DNA of 64,000 nt, taken from the NCBI GenBank assembly GCA_023055355.1, contig JALJCS010000039.1, positions 3,557,001 through 3,621,000 of the forward strand, written 5' to 3'. The notes under the pieces are model-generated. The model worked only from the letters and a program-made list of their open reading frames with translations, was not told the origin of the DNA and ran no database searches. Of this stretch, positions 13,173-25,739 are shown one piece after another (position 1 is the stretch's first letter; every line of letters starts with the position of its first letter). A program made the position numbers and the translations under genes. This stretch comes from Agelaius tricolor. Its lineage: Eukaryota; Chordata; Aves; Passeriformes; Icteridae.

Positions 13173-13262
13173 TCGGAAAAGCTCCGAGTCACCAAGTCCC
13201 ACAGTCTGGCCACAAGGTCACCTGTAGGAACAAGGCTGCGGAAAAGCTCCGGGTGGGACACG
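13173..13262 (-). promoter_or_regulatory. Paired palindromic elements upstream of gene copy B
   Basis: Exact duplicate, offset by 9776, of the elements upstream of copy A, at the same distance from the ATG at 12926. Confidence 0.45.
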
Positions 13263-16200
13263 AACGAGCGTGCTGTGCGGGGGCTCCTCACGGCACTGCT
13301 CTGTCCCGTTGTGCCCCGTTGCCTGCTCCCAGCACCCGGGCAAGCTTCTATTTCCCAGGTGTCACAAAGGGCCCTTGGACACCGGCTTCCATTCCATGGC
13401 ACGGTGACCGTGCTGCAGCGTGCCACCCAGGGCCCTTGCACACACTGCCGCCTGCCCTGGGGCCGCCCCCAGCCCAGCCAAAGTGGCCCAGGCTGGAAGG
13501 AATGCCTGGCCCCAGGTGTCTAAGGCAGCCCCACAGGATCTTTAGGAAGGGCTCGAAACATCAGCAAATACTGCCCTGCACTGCGGGCTCAGGACATTTA
13601 AGTATCCTCACTTCAGGAAAGCTTTAATTCCCATTGCTCAGCTCAAGTAGTTCCAAAATTTGCAAACTTCTCAAATTAACAGCAATGCCCAGACAATGGC
13701 ATTGGTTTTGAAGTTTGTTCCCATCTCAAAGCAGCAACACATATGCCTTAACATCATCCACTGGAAGTCCCTTTACAAAACATAACACTACAGAGAGGCC
13801 AAAAGGAAGGCCATTCTTTGGTTTGCAAATGGTTTTCCATGAAGGGATTATAATCTCCTAATTCTCTTAAGGAATAAAAGCTCTCAAGGAATGAAGACCC
13901 CTCAGTGTTACAACAGTAACCCAACTAAATGAGGAGATGGCAAAAGGGCCGATCCTCCCCCAGTACAGATCTCTAAGTGGCCAATAAAGTACAGCTCTCC
14001 CCTCTTGTTCCCTGCAGGAGAAACAGGACCAGTAAAAGAAATAGTCACAGATATTCTTTCTGCCGTCCAACACCAAAGCTGTGCCAAAGCACAGATGCTG
14101 CCTTCAAACTGACTCAAATTCCAGCCCAGACCTCTCACCTTCCAGACAACTCCATCCCCAACGCACCGCCCAACATCCACCCCCCCAAACACCCTCACAG
14201 AAGCCCGCAACAGCCCGCCAGGACCCCCAGCTGTGCCCGTCCCTCCGCAGAGCTTTCCCAGCCTCCAGCAGAGCCCCTGGTTCCCTGCACGTGCCGTGGG
14301 ATGGCACTCAGGAGGGTCTGCTCCAAGGCCTTCCCTGGCAGCAAAGCCAGGCTGCCAGGCCTGTGGTTCCTGGATCATCCTTCCCAGCCAGCCTTCCTGG
14401 GCACGGCTGTTCCATGGGCACCTCTGCGCTCAGCTCGGACTGCTCCACTCAGCCAGGGCTGCTGGGAAAGGATCCAGAGCAGCCGGGCAAGCTCTTTCCC
14501 CAGCTCCCTCTTCACTCCTGGGGGAGGTAGAACATCCCACAGGAAAGCAACTGGTGCCACAAGGAGTGGGCAGCATCAGGCAGCTCTGGGGAGGCCCCTC
14601 AGGACTGCTGTATCCTGAGGGAACGCTGCTGGCCATCCCCTGTGTGTATCTGCAAAAGCTTCAAATCAGCTGCCTCAGCTTCCAGGGCCTCTCTTGGCCA
14701 GCATCCTGACGTGGGTGCAGGGCTGCTGCCAGGCACTGCTGGGACCCAGCGGGACAGGACCGGCTGTCTCGTGTCCACGGAGCAGCCCTGACACAGCCAG
14801 GGCCATCCCGAAAGCAGACAAACGCTCCCGGCTCAGCAGAGAGGAGCAAGGAGCACTGGGCTGCGCTCAGCGTATCTCAGCTGGGCTCACTCCACCACAC
14901 GCCCCCATTTTAAGGCTGGCTGATGCCCAGCTGCCAGAAATGCCTGCCTTGTTCTCTCCAAGATGCACAGGGAGAGCCAATGAGCAGGACACCTTGGGAG
15001 GCCTTTGCTGAGGCCAGGGACGCACCAAGATCAGCCAAGGCTCTCCACGCTGCCTTGCCCACACAGCCCAGCTCTGTGCTGGCCCTGGGCCACAGCAGCT
15101 GCCACCAAGCAGCAGGCAAATGCATATTGCCAAGAGTTGAAACACAGCAGACAGGAAAGATGTGAAAAGTGTGTGTGCAAAGGCCTTTTAATTCACAGCT
15201 CTCACAAAGAGCTTTGGGGCTCATGGCTGGACACAGATGCTCCTGCCCACCCTCTCTCCAAAGGGGATTACACATCCTGCTGCAGGTGCTTGGGTTGGTT
15301 TCCACAGGTCCAGGCAGATGCCAAACCTGCTCTTCCCTGCCTTCTCCCTGCCCCACTGCCATGTGCAACAGGCCTCAAGGACTGAAAGGAGCACAGAGAG
15401 CCAAAGGGGGACACTCGCACCTGCCTCACTGGGAGCTCCCTGGGAAGCACTTTCCTTGAGAAGCAAGCCCCTTTCCTCCAAAGGTGTTTACCCAAATGTG
15501 CAGCTTTCCTGGGGAGCACCAAGACACCCTTAAGAAACGCTGGCAAGGCTGAATGACTTCAGGTCCTTTCAGGACAGCCACTCCAGCTCTAATTCCTATT
15601 GCCCCAAGTGAGTTTCCAGGTGCAGGTTCAGAGGTGCAGCCCCAGGCCCTCCAGAAACACAAGCTGCCCGCTGCCTCTTCACCTGCCTCAACTCCTGCCT
15701 GCGCTCACGGCACCAAAACCAGGCTGTTCCTGGCCAGGGACCAGCGCCCTGTTCCTGCAGGATGCTCTTGCCAGCACCTTCCAGGACTCTCTGCTGTGCA
15801 CGCCGCGCTTTTCATGCCCGCTCCCAACAGGCTTTGGAACACAGAGCCCAACCTGGCTGGTTCTGCCACCAGCACAGCCCAAACGCAGGCGGAGGAAGAA
15901 GCAGCAGGCGCTGTTTTGCAGCCATGCCCAAGAGAGACTGGCAGGGTGCCCTCCCTCTGCTCTCCCTTGGCTGGCTTTCGGACTGGCTCTGAGCTTGGGG
16001 CTGCCGTTCCTCACTTGTGGGGAGCAGAAGCACAGGCGGGATCCCGGCACTGCCTGGCAGCGCTGCGGGCACCGGCACGGCCGCGCGTCCGAGTCTCGGG
16101 CACCGTGCTGCTGCTTCATTTGCCCTCAGGCACAGCCAGAGCTCCCTGCTAAGCCCGGATGCTCTCTGCTGCTGCCCTCTTCCTCATCCTGTGCAGGGAT

Positions 16201-16548
16201 GGAGCGCTGCTGTGCTTTCAGGAAGCTATTCTTGAAAGCTTCCAGCATTCCAAGCTCCTTTGCCCTCCGTGGATGCTTGCCATGGAAGCCCTCTCAGCTG
16301 GGTTCAGAGCATACTCAGGTTGGCTCTTCCAAAATTCAGGGGCTCCAAGGTGCTCAGCAAGATGTGGAACTGCACAGTGCTGTGGAACTGCACCTTCAGC
16401 ACAGGGACCTTTCCAGCCTGACCTGCCCCAGTTCCTCTGGGCACAAAACACAGCGTGGCAGAGAACGGCAGCAGGGGCCTGTGTGTCCCAGGGCCCCGGA
16501 TTTGCTTCAGCTCCACAGAGATGAAGGCAAAGTGAAAAAGCCAAACGG

Positions 16549-16887
16549 TTTATTAATGAAAAGCAAAGCAAAGGGATGAGCTGGGAGGTAAGAAAAGGGT
16601 ATGGGCAGGGTATGAGGGCTGGAAGGAGGGAGCTGTCAACAGGCAGGGTGACGGCACGAGCTACGGGAGCTTCTCACAGGCTCAGCTGTGCCAGGCATCA
16701 GCTGTGCCTGGAGCTCCAGTGGCACTGGGAGATGGTTTGCTCTTCAGTGTCTCCTGGTGCTGTTCTTGGGAAACTGCTTCACCGGATCCTGAAGAGGCAC
16801 CTAATTCTTCAGCTCTTCTGGCAAATCGGCTGTGAATATCCAGGTTACAGTGGGATGGACTAGTGTCTTTCCTTGGGACTTAAATGG
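16549..16887 (-). other. Candidate alternative terminal exon with poly(A) signal for copy C
   Basis: Duplicate of the candidate exon of copy B, offset by 9776. AATAAA on the minus strand is at 16554-16549. Confidence 0.3.
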
Positions 16888-17266
16888 CTGGAACAGAGAG
16901 GAAGAGAGCCACAGTCAGCACCCACAACTGCAGGAATCCTAGGAGAACGCTCCTGCCACTGTGTGCTGCTTTGTGCATCACGGACATGATGTTTTGGGAG
17001 AGGCTGCTGGCAGGTTCCTCCGTGTCCGATAGGAAACCAATCAAGGGTTGGTTTTGGGAACTGATAATCAGGAAAGCTGTACATGAAAGCCTCTGTGAAA
17101 AACACGTTACAAACAAAATAAACTTGGGAACTTTCTCTTTTCCCTTCTGGCCGACAAAGAGGTAACACAGCTGACCCAGCCTAGGCCTGGCTGAGGTCAG
17201 TGAAGAAGTCAAGTCCCAGATGGGAGGGATGAGGAGATGCCTTTAGTTTTAGGCTGAAATCCTCTT

Positions 17267-17884
17267 GTAAACATAGGGAGAAGGACACTTTTTTTCCCTA
17301 TAAGACATGAAGGTATGATTCTAGGACAAGTTTGAACAGAGATGGAGAGAAGAGTGATGAAGATCCTGTGCCCCCAGGAACAGAAGAAGATCTCTCTTGC
17401 TAGAGATGGAAGATGATTTTAGAGATAGATAAAGAGAACCTTTGCCTTTGAACAGCTCATCTTTAGAACGGTACCCCAAGAGTTGACACGGCGCAGAAAC
17501 ACAGCTGCGGAAAAGCTTGTGGAAAATGGGAGCGATTTCAGAATTGCAGATTTCCCTGCAGTGTGGCTGCTGTTGATGGAAATTGAGAGCCACGAGAGAA
17601 CTGCTTTCTTGTGGAAAATCTCCATAACATTAACAAGAGGGACATTTCTCCTTAAGTGAGCAGAAGAGAGACTCTTCTAGAGGTAGTAAAGTGACTCAAA
17701 ATTTTGGTTTTGTCCCTTTACATTGTCAGTGGGAAAGAAAAAGTTGTAGGGGGAGGAGAAATGTTCTGAAGGTTTTGTTCTGATTCTTATTACTCCTTCT
17801 TTTAGTTACTGTTAATAAATTTTTCTTCATACCCTTTTAAAGTTTGGAGCCTGCTTTGCCTTTCTCCTAATCCTATCTCACACA
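17267..17884 (+). mobile_element. LTR-like element 3' of gene copy C
   Basis: Second copy of the LTR-like block, duplicated with the unit. It differs from the first by a few substitutions towards its 3' end. Confidence 0.35.
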
Positions 17885-18209
17885 GAAAATTATGAACTAC
17901 ATTCTACTGGATGAACTGGTGATTAGCCAGCACGGAACTTACCACACTAATTGGAACATTGGCCAGGAAATCATCAATTAGTGAACCAAAACCACTACAC
18001 AGGGGTGTCCCACTCAGCTCTTGCATCGGCCAGAAGAGAGGGGGGGGCAAACGGGATCAGCTGCAAGACGCTGGCCCCGAATCCCCCGGACCAGTGTCCC
18101 TGAAATCGCTCGCTGTGCTCTGCCCAGGCCACCCCTCATGCACCCAGGGAGCGAAGGCAATGCAGCTCTCCCGGGCAGGCCCCGCTGTCAGCCCGGTGTC
18201 CGCACTCAC

Positions 18210-21200
18210 CCTGACTGTGGGCCCGGAGCTCTTCCCTCTTCCCCCTGCGGCACCGCCCGGCGCTGCCTGTGAACACAGAGCCTGTCACGGCCCCAGCGGC
18301 ACAGCTCCCTGCCGGCGGTGCTGCCGGGGCAGCAGGCGGGGCTGGGGCCGAGCGGCGGCGGGATGGGCCGGGGAGGGAGCCCGGGCCCGGGGCTCACCGA
18401 TGATCCTGACGGCCGCCTCCCGTACGGACTCCTGTGGGCTATCCAGGAACCGCAGGGCCCACTGCATGTGCTGGGCCGCTTGGCTCCTGTCCTCTGCCAG
18501 CTGCAGAGAGTGGCAGGAGGGAAGGGTTGGCGCGGGCTCCGCCCCTGGGCCGGGCGCTGCCTGCGCCCAGCCCCGGCCTCCCCTGGCCGCACAGGCCTGA
18601 GGCGCGGCCAGCAGCCGCTGGCCAAGGGCTCCCGAGGGCAGGGGGCAGAGGGCCGGCTGCTGCCCGGGGAGCCGCGGTGCCGGCCAGCAGCCCTGCCGGG
18701 CCGGGGCTCCATGGGCACCTGGCTGGGGCCCACGGGAGCCTGGAGAAGAGCCCGCGTGGCCTCTGGCTGCAGCAGCGGGCAGGGGCACAGCTGCCCGGCC
18801 CCGCACACTGAGCACCGCCCTCAGGGGCCTTCTCCAGGCTGAGCCTGGGCCTTCCAGGCCCTCCTTACCAGGCACTCATCAATTTTCAACGGCTGCTCCG
18901 TCTTCAGCACCCTCTGGAGATCAGTCTTCTCCAAGAACCTGGCCGCACAATGCAGCGTTTCCCGAGAGGCCTGGAGAGCAGCAGAGACCCAGAGATGGCC
19001 CCACAGCCCAGGGCACCGGAATCACATCCCTGTGCCAAGGCCTGGAGGAGGCTGCAGTCCATGAGGTGCCAGGGCAGGAGGCAGCCAAGCCCCCTGCCAG
19101 GGATCCAGCAGCATCACAGAAAACCTCACCTCTGCCACGTGTTGGTTCTCCTCATGGCAGTGCAAGAAGAGGGGGAGCAGGCTCTGGTTCACAATTGTCT
19201 TCAAGGGCTTTTTTCCCTCATCCACTACCAACTCCATCATCTTGCGGAAGAGGTAAATGGAGAGCGCCTGCACTTGGCTGTTGTCCTGGAGGAAAGGAGG
19301 AGGAAAATACTTAAGCATCAAATATCCTGTACTCCTGGGCAAACAGCTGAAAATCCAGAGAGCACAAAATTTCTGGTCAGCAGCAAGTGCCTATGGCTGG
19401 GGACACAGAGCCTTACATTGTCAAAGAGTGGCAGGAGCGCCTCAGCCAGCTTTGGGGCAGAAGTGCTAGATATCAGGAGATGTTTTTTCTGGAGCATCTT
19501 CTTGAACAGAGAGAGGGACATGCTGACCACCTCTCCATCTGCATCACCCAGAAGCTTCAGAAGGCTTCGAGACACGCTGCGTAGAGGTTTGGCCTGTGTG
19601 GAACACAAGGCTGTGCTGGGAAGCCATGGACGGCTGCACCGCCACCACCGCCCTGGCACTGCAAGGCCACCGTGCTGCTGCAGGGCCCACAGGCCAAAGG
19701 CCTGAGCCAAAGCCCTGGGGCAGGTGAGGCAGGAGAGCTGGGAGCAGCTGCCTCAGCTCCTGAAGCCCTGCCAGCCCAAGGGGCTGCTTTCCCCAGCGCA
19801 GCTTCAGCCACTGCCCCCTTCTCACCATCGAGGGATCCTTGCTGAGCACCACGAGGCCTCTGAGTGCCAGGCGACGCCTCTCCCTGCACTTGCTCTGCAG
19901 GCAACTTGACATGATCTTCACGACAGTGAGAGCACATTTCCTCAAGTCCAGGCACTCGAGGACCTGCAAGGCACAGGGCAGTGACAGGGGAGCCGGCCAG
20001 CAGGAGCTCAGAAGCGCACAGGGCTGGGCCCAGGCAGCAGCAGCAGCAGCACAGGGCACGGGCACCATCCCAGGCAGCTGTGGCTGTGAGAGGGCAGAGA
20101 GCTGGGAGGCAGCTCAGCCAGGCAGCGCTGGCCTTGAGGCTCACCTCCACAAGGAATGCCAGCAAGGGCAGATCCCACCTTGGCTTTTCACTGCTGAGCA
20201 GCAGGAGAAGGCGATATGCAACATGGGAACACAGGGGGGTCAAGGCATAACGCATCTCCCTGGCAGGGGGAAAAAAGGCACCAAGACTCTGAGGTGGGGG
20301 GGCAAACCTCCCCCAGGACTGACTCACCGAGGTCTGGCCTTTCCCCAGCATCCCTGGAGGGCATGTGGGTGCTCTGGGAGGTGGCCCCTTCTGGGCACTC
20401 TCCTCTCCAGCCTTTTCCAGTCTCCTTGGCTGTCCCTCAGTGACAAGGCTCTCTGGCCCATGACCACAGGGACTGAGTGGGGCACAGGGCACAAATGCCG
20501 GGGGCAATGGGGACAAGGGGGTCTCACCTGGCCAGCAGACCCATGGCATAGTGCTGGGTGTGAGCACACAGCAGCGTGTCCCAGCCACACTTGCGCTCCA
20601 TAGACATCACCTCTTTGTCACAGCGCAGTAGGTAGAGCAGAGCCTTCATGGCCTGCACTGCAAACCTGTGTGCAGAGCAAAGCCCAGGTCACACTGGGAG
20701 CACTGGCCCTGGCCACAAGGGCATGGGAAGGACAGGAGGACTGGGACCGGTTAAGCTTGCTGGGAAGGTGGTGTTCCTCCTGGCATGCTCTCCAGAAGGT
20801 ATCGACTTCCTCTGGTGGCATCTGCTGTGTGGTGATGGCAACATGGAAGAGCAGAGCCACAAACAGAGGGTAGAAAGAATGAATCGTTGCCTCATGGTAC
20901 TGAGGCACCTGGACCATCACCCAGATCACCAAAGTTGCCTGCAAAAGAAGCAGCCCAAGACAGGACTCAGTGCCGAGGTGTCCATGGGGCAGGGCCCAAG
21001 GGCAGATGCAGGAGGAGCAGCGGGCCTGGTGCCCCCTGAGCCTGCCCCTAGCCCAGGGTTCAGCCCAGCGCCTGAGGCATGGAGAGGATGGAGAGCTGCT
21101 GGGGAGGTGACCGAGGGGCAAGCAGAGGCCAGTTCCAGAAACTCACAGCCAGGGCAGAAACATTTGTGTCATCCCCATCAGACGTGCATGCGCTGTGCAG

Positions 21201-22811
21201 TGGCCAATCCTCCATTACCCGGACCAGTGTTGGCAGCACTTTCTCCATTGTTACTCGTGACGAGCCAATGGTTCTCCATATCATTGTAGCAGCTCTGTGG
21301 GATCAGAACTCTGTGTCAGGGGCATCTCAGTCCCAGTACCATGCCCTGTGCAGCTGTGGGGGCCCAGGTGACAGAGCCCCGGTGCCCTGAGGGGCAGGGA
21401 GGGAGCATTGGCAGCAGGCTCAGGAAACAGAGGGGCCCCAGGGTCCTGGACCTCTCTGCCTGTCTGGCAGAGCCCATAGCACAGGCTGTGCAGGGCCATG
21501 GGCCCCAAAGGCTGGTGAGCCCTGAGCTGTGCAGGCACGTGGGCCCCGTACCTGTCACACATTGGGGCACAGCGCAGGAGGGTCAGCACCACGTCCGCAG
21601 GGTGTTCTTCAGCCAGCCTCACTATGTCACTTTTCAGCCTGGCATCCACAGTGCCATGGGACACCAGCCTCTGGTGAATGCTCCTTACAATGGCTGGCAC
21701 CTGGAGGAGGCATGGGGAAGACTTGAAGCACTGTCCAAGGCAGCAACTTGCCCAGCTTCCCCCAAGAATGGCTTCCCTTCCGGTCACACTGTGCTGGACT
21801 CAAAGGCTGAGGGGGCCCAGTGACCATGGCTTGAGGGGACACACGGTCCTGGCAGGCCTCCAGGCCTGGCCTCGGGCTGCTTACCTGCTGCTGAGGAGAA
21901 ATAGCACTCTCCTTGAAAAAATCCTCAGTGGGAGCATGAATGCCAGTGGGAGCTGGCCTGGTGCCAGTGTTTGTGATGCCCTGAGTCATTCTGGTGTCAG
22001 TGTTTCTGATGGCCATGTTCCCAGTCATTGCCATGTGAACAGCCTTCACCCTTTGATAATTCATTGCATTATTTCCGGAGTGTGCTGTCCATTCTGGGCC
22101 GGCATGAGGCTTTGCCTGGAACTGGGTCGGCCTGGAGTCAGGCTGGGCTGGGCCCTCAGCTGCTGTGGTGCCGGTCTCTCTGCGCTGAATGCGCAGGAAT
22201 TTCCGGAACCTCTGCAGCAGAACAAAGGACAGGGAAGGCAGGGATGCTCCATGGCATGCTCCAAGCATGGTGCTGGGCTGAGCAGGGACAGCAGGCCCAG
22301 CCCAGCTGGGGGTGGCTGCAGGTACCTTCAGGGTTTGGCGGAAGCGGCCAGGGCTGGGTTCCTGCTCTTGTGTCTTGTCCAAGGTTGCACCTGGCAAAGA
22401 GCGAGCGCAGCCACAGCTGAGGGGCTGCGGGAGAGGCCAGAGAACACAGCCCAGCCCTGCGCTCCCCAGGCAGGGAGAGCCCCGGGATGGCCCAGGGGAT
22501 GGAGCATGGCCACTGCAGGGTGTCTGCCCAGCCCCTGTTCCATCCTGTCCATGGGCATGTCCCCAGGGGATGGGATGGGATGGGATGGGATGGGATGGGA
22601 TGGGATGGGATGGGATGGGATGGGATGGGATGGGATGGGATGGGGCCAAGCTGGCTGTAGCCATCAGCCCTGTGGCACAGCTCTGCTACTCACCATCCTT
22701 CAGTGTCTGGATCTGTTCCAGATCTTCAGGCTGTTGTGCTTGGGCAGCTCCAGGGTCATTCTTTTTTTTCCCCCTGAACACTTTGAAAGGGCTGAGAAAT
22801 CTGTCCACCAT
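18210..22811 (-). CDS. MROH-like HEAT-repeat protein gene, copy C
   Basis: Fourteen exons: 22811-22694, 22390-22326, 22211-21885, 21700-21552, 21294-21147, 20938-20748, 20665-20528, 20259-20145, 19963-19826, 19593-19417, 19285-19130, 18970-18869, 18500-18398 and 18266-18210. They join in frame (1984 nt, 661 codons plus one base). The protein starts MVDRFLSPFKVFRGKKK. Exon 3 is 327 nt, against 261 nt in A and B, because it ends at a GTAAGC donor that is CCTGGG in A/B. Exon 3 also differs strongly in sequence, while exons 4-14 are nearly the same as in B. The exon 6 donor here is CG followed by GTCCCA, weaker than in the other copies. The final exon of copy P is missing, as in copy B. I infer a functional or recently functional paralogue. 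The family name is less certain than the gene structure. Confidence 0.77.
22567..22641. repeat. Expanded GGGAT microsatellite in intron 1 of gene copy C
   Basis: About 15 uninterrupted GGGAT units, against 4 in copies A and B at the same place, so the array has expanded or contracted since duplication. Confidence 0.92.
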
Positions 22812-23055
22812 TCCACCACCCGGCCTTGACGGCACCTTCTAGAAAGATGCCTCAGGATATCGCCAAGTCAACAATTGCAGTTGCGCCTTCGAGGCACCTG
22901 TGACAGGGAAGCCTCAGGAAGGCTGCAGGACAGGAAGTCCTGCACTTTGGTCTTTAGGGCTCCTGCCACAATGACAGGAGACTCCTCATTAACAATTTAG
23001 GTGACCAGATCCCACGGTCTGGACTTGATGGCACGTACAGTGAATGGGAGATGCC

Positions 23056-23135
23056 TTGGAAAAGTTCTGAGTCACCAAGTCCCGCAGTCTGGCCTCGCAG
23101 TCAGCTGCAGTAACAACGCCTCGGAAAAGCTCCGG
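23056..23135 (-). promoter_or_regulatory. Paired palindromic elements upstream of gene copy C
   Basis: The proximal element is degenerate (TTGGAAAAGTTCTGA at 23056-23070). The distal one is kept (TCGGAAAAGCTCCGG at 23121-23135). Spacing and distance to the ATG at 22811 match copies A and B. Confidence 0.4.
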
Positions 23136-23475
23136 GTGGGACACGAACGAGTGCGCTGTGCGGGGGCTCCTCACAGCACTGCTCTGTCCCGTTGTGCCCC
23201 GTTGCGTGTTCCCAGCAGCTGGGCAAGCTTCTATTTCCCACGTGTCACAAAGGGGCCTTGGACACCGGGTTCCGTTCCATGGCACAGTGACCGTGCTGCA
23301 GCGTGCCACCCAGGGCCCTTGCACACACTGCCACCTGCCCTGGGGCCGCCCCCAGCCCAGCCAAAGTGGCCCAGGCTGGAAGGAATGCCTGGCCCCAGGT
23401 GTCTAAGGCAGCCCCACAGGATCTTTAGGAAGGGCTCAGAGCATCAGCAAACGCTGCCTTGCTCTGCAGGCTCAG

Positions 23476-23975
23476 GGCAGCAGAAGGAGCCCCCAGGGCT
23501 GCCGAGGCAGCCATGCCGGGAAGGGGACGGGGCCTTCCAGGGAAGCTGGCACGGCCTCCTTGGGACACGTCCTGGCCCGTGGCCATCCTAAACCTGCGGG
23601 TGTGACATGCACAGGGAACGTGTGGGCCCGGGCATGAATGCTGCTCTGAGCCCTGGGGCCCGGGCAGCGCTGACAGCAGCAGCTGTGGCAGAGTCCCCGC
23701 CCAAGCAGAGCTGCCACCCCCCGAGCCCTGGCAGCGCTGGTGCCCGTCTCCTGCCCCAGAGACCTGTGCCCCGGGGGGCTTCTGTGCCACAGGGAGCCAA
23801 AGCCCACCTACACTGGGGGCTGATGGCAGGAGCACCTGGAGCAACTGCTGCCAACACTTGGTCTCTGTCCAAAGCTCTTACTCCGTGCTGGAATTATTTT
23901 CTCATTGAAGTCATTTGCCGCAGGACAAAAACATCTTTACCTTGAAAACACAGAAGAATCTGGCATTATAGAATC
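23476..23975. other. Segment of unit C absent from units A and B
   Basis: About 500 bp of GC-rich sequence between blocks that are adjacent in units A and B (near 3818). It contains no supported gene. It is either an insertion in C or a deletion in the common ancestor of A and B. Confidence 0.5.
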
Positions 23976-24073
23976 CTCGCTTCAGGAAAGCTTTACCTCT
24001 CATTGCTCAACTCGCTCGAGTAGTTCAAAAAAACTGCATACTTCCCAAATTAATTGAGATGCCCTAAGAACAT

Positions 24074-24525
24074 TGTGAGAAACAAGGCTCACTTTTAAAA
24101 TGTCAAAGGTTTATTAAACCTTAACAAAAATACAACAAAGAGCGATTAAGGAAAAATTACAAGACTGCGAGTCTCCATCAAAAGCCACGTGCTCATCTAC
24201 AAAGTGGATGCTCTGCCTTTTATACCCTTAGCCCCTCTCAAAGTTTTTTCAGTCAACTCTTTCCCTGCCATCCAATGGTGGAAGTCACTTTCTTACACCT
24301 TGACTGGAGGTCAGGTGTTGCCATGCTCTGCCTCCTGGTAACAAGCTCTTCCTCCTCTAAATGCCCCACTAATGACAGCAATAAGGGGGGAAGGGAAAGA
24401 GTACTATGGAGAGAACATGCAAAAATAACATAACTGTACAGCTATAAAAATTCTCTTACCGTACACATAATATTCATCTCTTAATTGTGAGAGCCAACTA
24501 TCTCCTCATTCATTTATAACAACGT
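24074..24525 (-). mobile_element. Solo LTR, minus orientation, inserted in unit C
   Basis: This block interrupts unit C at a point where units A and B run on without it. Read on the minus strand it has a TATAAAAGGC-like box (about 24225), then AATAAA (about 24115), and ends TTTCTCACA at 24074. The distal border is approximate and the target duplication could not be confirmed. Confidence 0.5.
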
Positions 24526-24859
24526 GAAAGGTTTTCAAGGATGCTTCCAACTCAAAGCAGTAACTCATTTGCCTTAATGTCAACCACTGAGAGTCACTTT
24601 AGAAAACCTAACACAGAAGCAAAAAAAAATGGCCATCCATTGGTTTGCAAATGTTTCTCTGTGAAGGGATGATAATACCATAATTCTAAAGGAATAAAAG
24701 CCCTCATGGAATGAAAGTCCAGTCAGTGTTACAAAAGGAAACTAAACAAATGAGTAGATTCCAAAAAGGTCAGTCCTCCCCCAGTAGAGATAACTTAGTG
24801 GCCAATAAAGTACAGCTCTGCCTTCTTGTTCCCTGCGGGAGAATCACAACCTGGGGGCC

Positions 24860-25720
24860 ACGTTTGGACACTTTGGCAGGACAGGGACTGGCTGTGGTAT
24901 AAGGTGTGTAATAAAGAGAGTGAGAACAAGGAGGAAGGAAAATCCAGGAAATGCAGATTGTTGGTGGAAGATTAGGATTTTCTTTGAAGGATTTTGTTTG
25001 GTTCACCGGAAAGACGAATGGCTTTGAGCTGCAGAAAATGAGCACCCACCGGCACTATCAGGGAGGACTAGAGGAAGGGCAGAATATGTCCCTGGATGAA
25101 CTGCTTAGAAAGATACAGCAAGTGTATGTAAAAAGGGATGCTGAAAAGGAGAAAGCAAGGACAAAGGTGATGGCAGAATTTTTACAGCCCCCGAGGGCCC
25201 CAGGACCCAAGTGGTTCCCCATAATAGAAGGGACAGGGTCGGCTACAAGGAAGTGGCAGAAGCATTCCCTCCTCAGCAGGGGAGAGCCAACCCAAACAGC
25301 AGCTGGGAAAGAATCAGTGTGCTATCTGCTGGGCAGAGGGACACTGGAAGTGGGAATGTTCACAAAAACAGCTGGACCCTCAGGAGGAGGAAGTCCAGGG
25401 GATAATGGAGATGGATTATTAGATGTGTCAGGGGCTCCCATTGTAGCAGGGACACACCACACCAGAGCCCTTGTTAACTTTTAAAGTGGGTTCAGATGGA
25501 GAGGAGGTGTGTTTCCTAGTAAAGACAGGGGCCTCTCCATCCACCTGAAATTTTCTCCCTAAGGTGGGAGAATTGTCAAAAATATCTTCAATTATTCAAG
25601 GGGTTGTGGGAACTGTAGTTTATTTGGTAGGCTTGGAAGTTTGAAAGCATCTTTCTCTGAAGGAATTGTGGATATTGTGGTCAATGGGTTTAGGGATTTA
25701 ATTCCTTTGTCTATGTGGGG
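24860..25720 (+). pseudogene. Gammaretrovirus-like gag and protease fragment
   Basis: Reading frames in pieces encode the end of a capsid-like domain (LLRKIQQVYVKRDAEKEKAR at about 25100), then, in another frame, one CCHC zinc knuckle (CAICWAEGHWKWEC, starting 25318). A protease start follows in which the catalytic triad reads KTGA instead of DTGA, with a stop soon after. One zinc knuckle and no Gag-Pol frame change are gammaretroviral traits. It is a decayed fragment with frameshifts and stops. Confidence 0.65.
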
Positions 25721-25739
25721 TTTTGTGCAGAGCTGACAA

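Larger units (their letters stand above)
9777..19550 (-). repeat. Tandem duplication unit B
   Basis: Second copy of the 9.77 kb unit, head-to-tail with unit A. From 9777 to about 17673 it looks identical to unit A. From about 17674 to 19550 it differs from 7898-9776 by scattered substitutions and small indels, for example an indel near 18300 in the intron after exon 14. The unit length here is 9774. Confidence 0.9.
19551..24842 (-). repeat. Partial, more diverged third unit C
   Basis: Third copy of the unit. It is near-identical to A and B up to about 21720, then clearly diverged: a different exon 3, and about 500 bp at 23476-23975 with no counterpart in A or B. Homology resumes at about 23976-24070, is interrupted by a solo LTR, and resumes again at about 24530-24842, matching 3925-4240 of unit A. 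It stops at the border with a gammaretroviral fragment. Confidence 0.85.
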
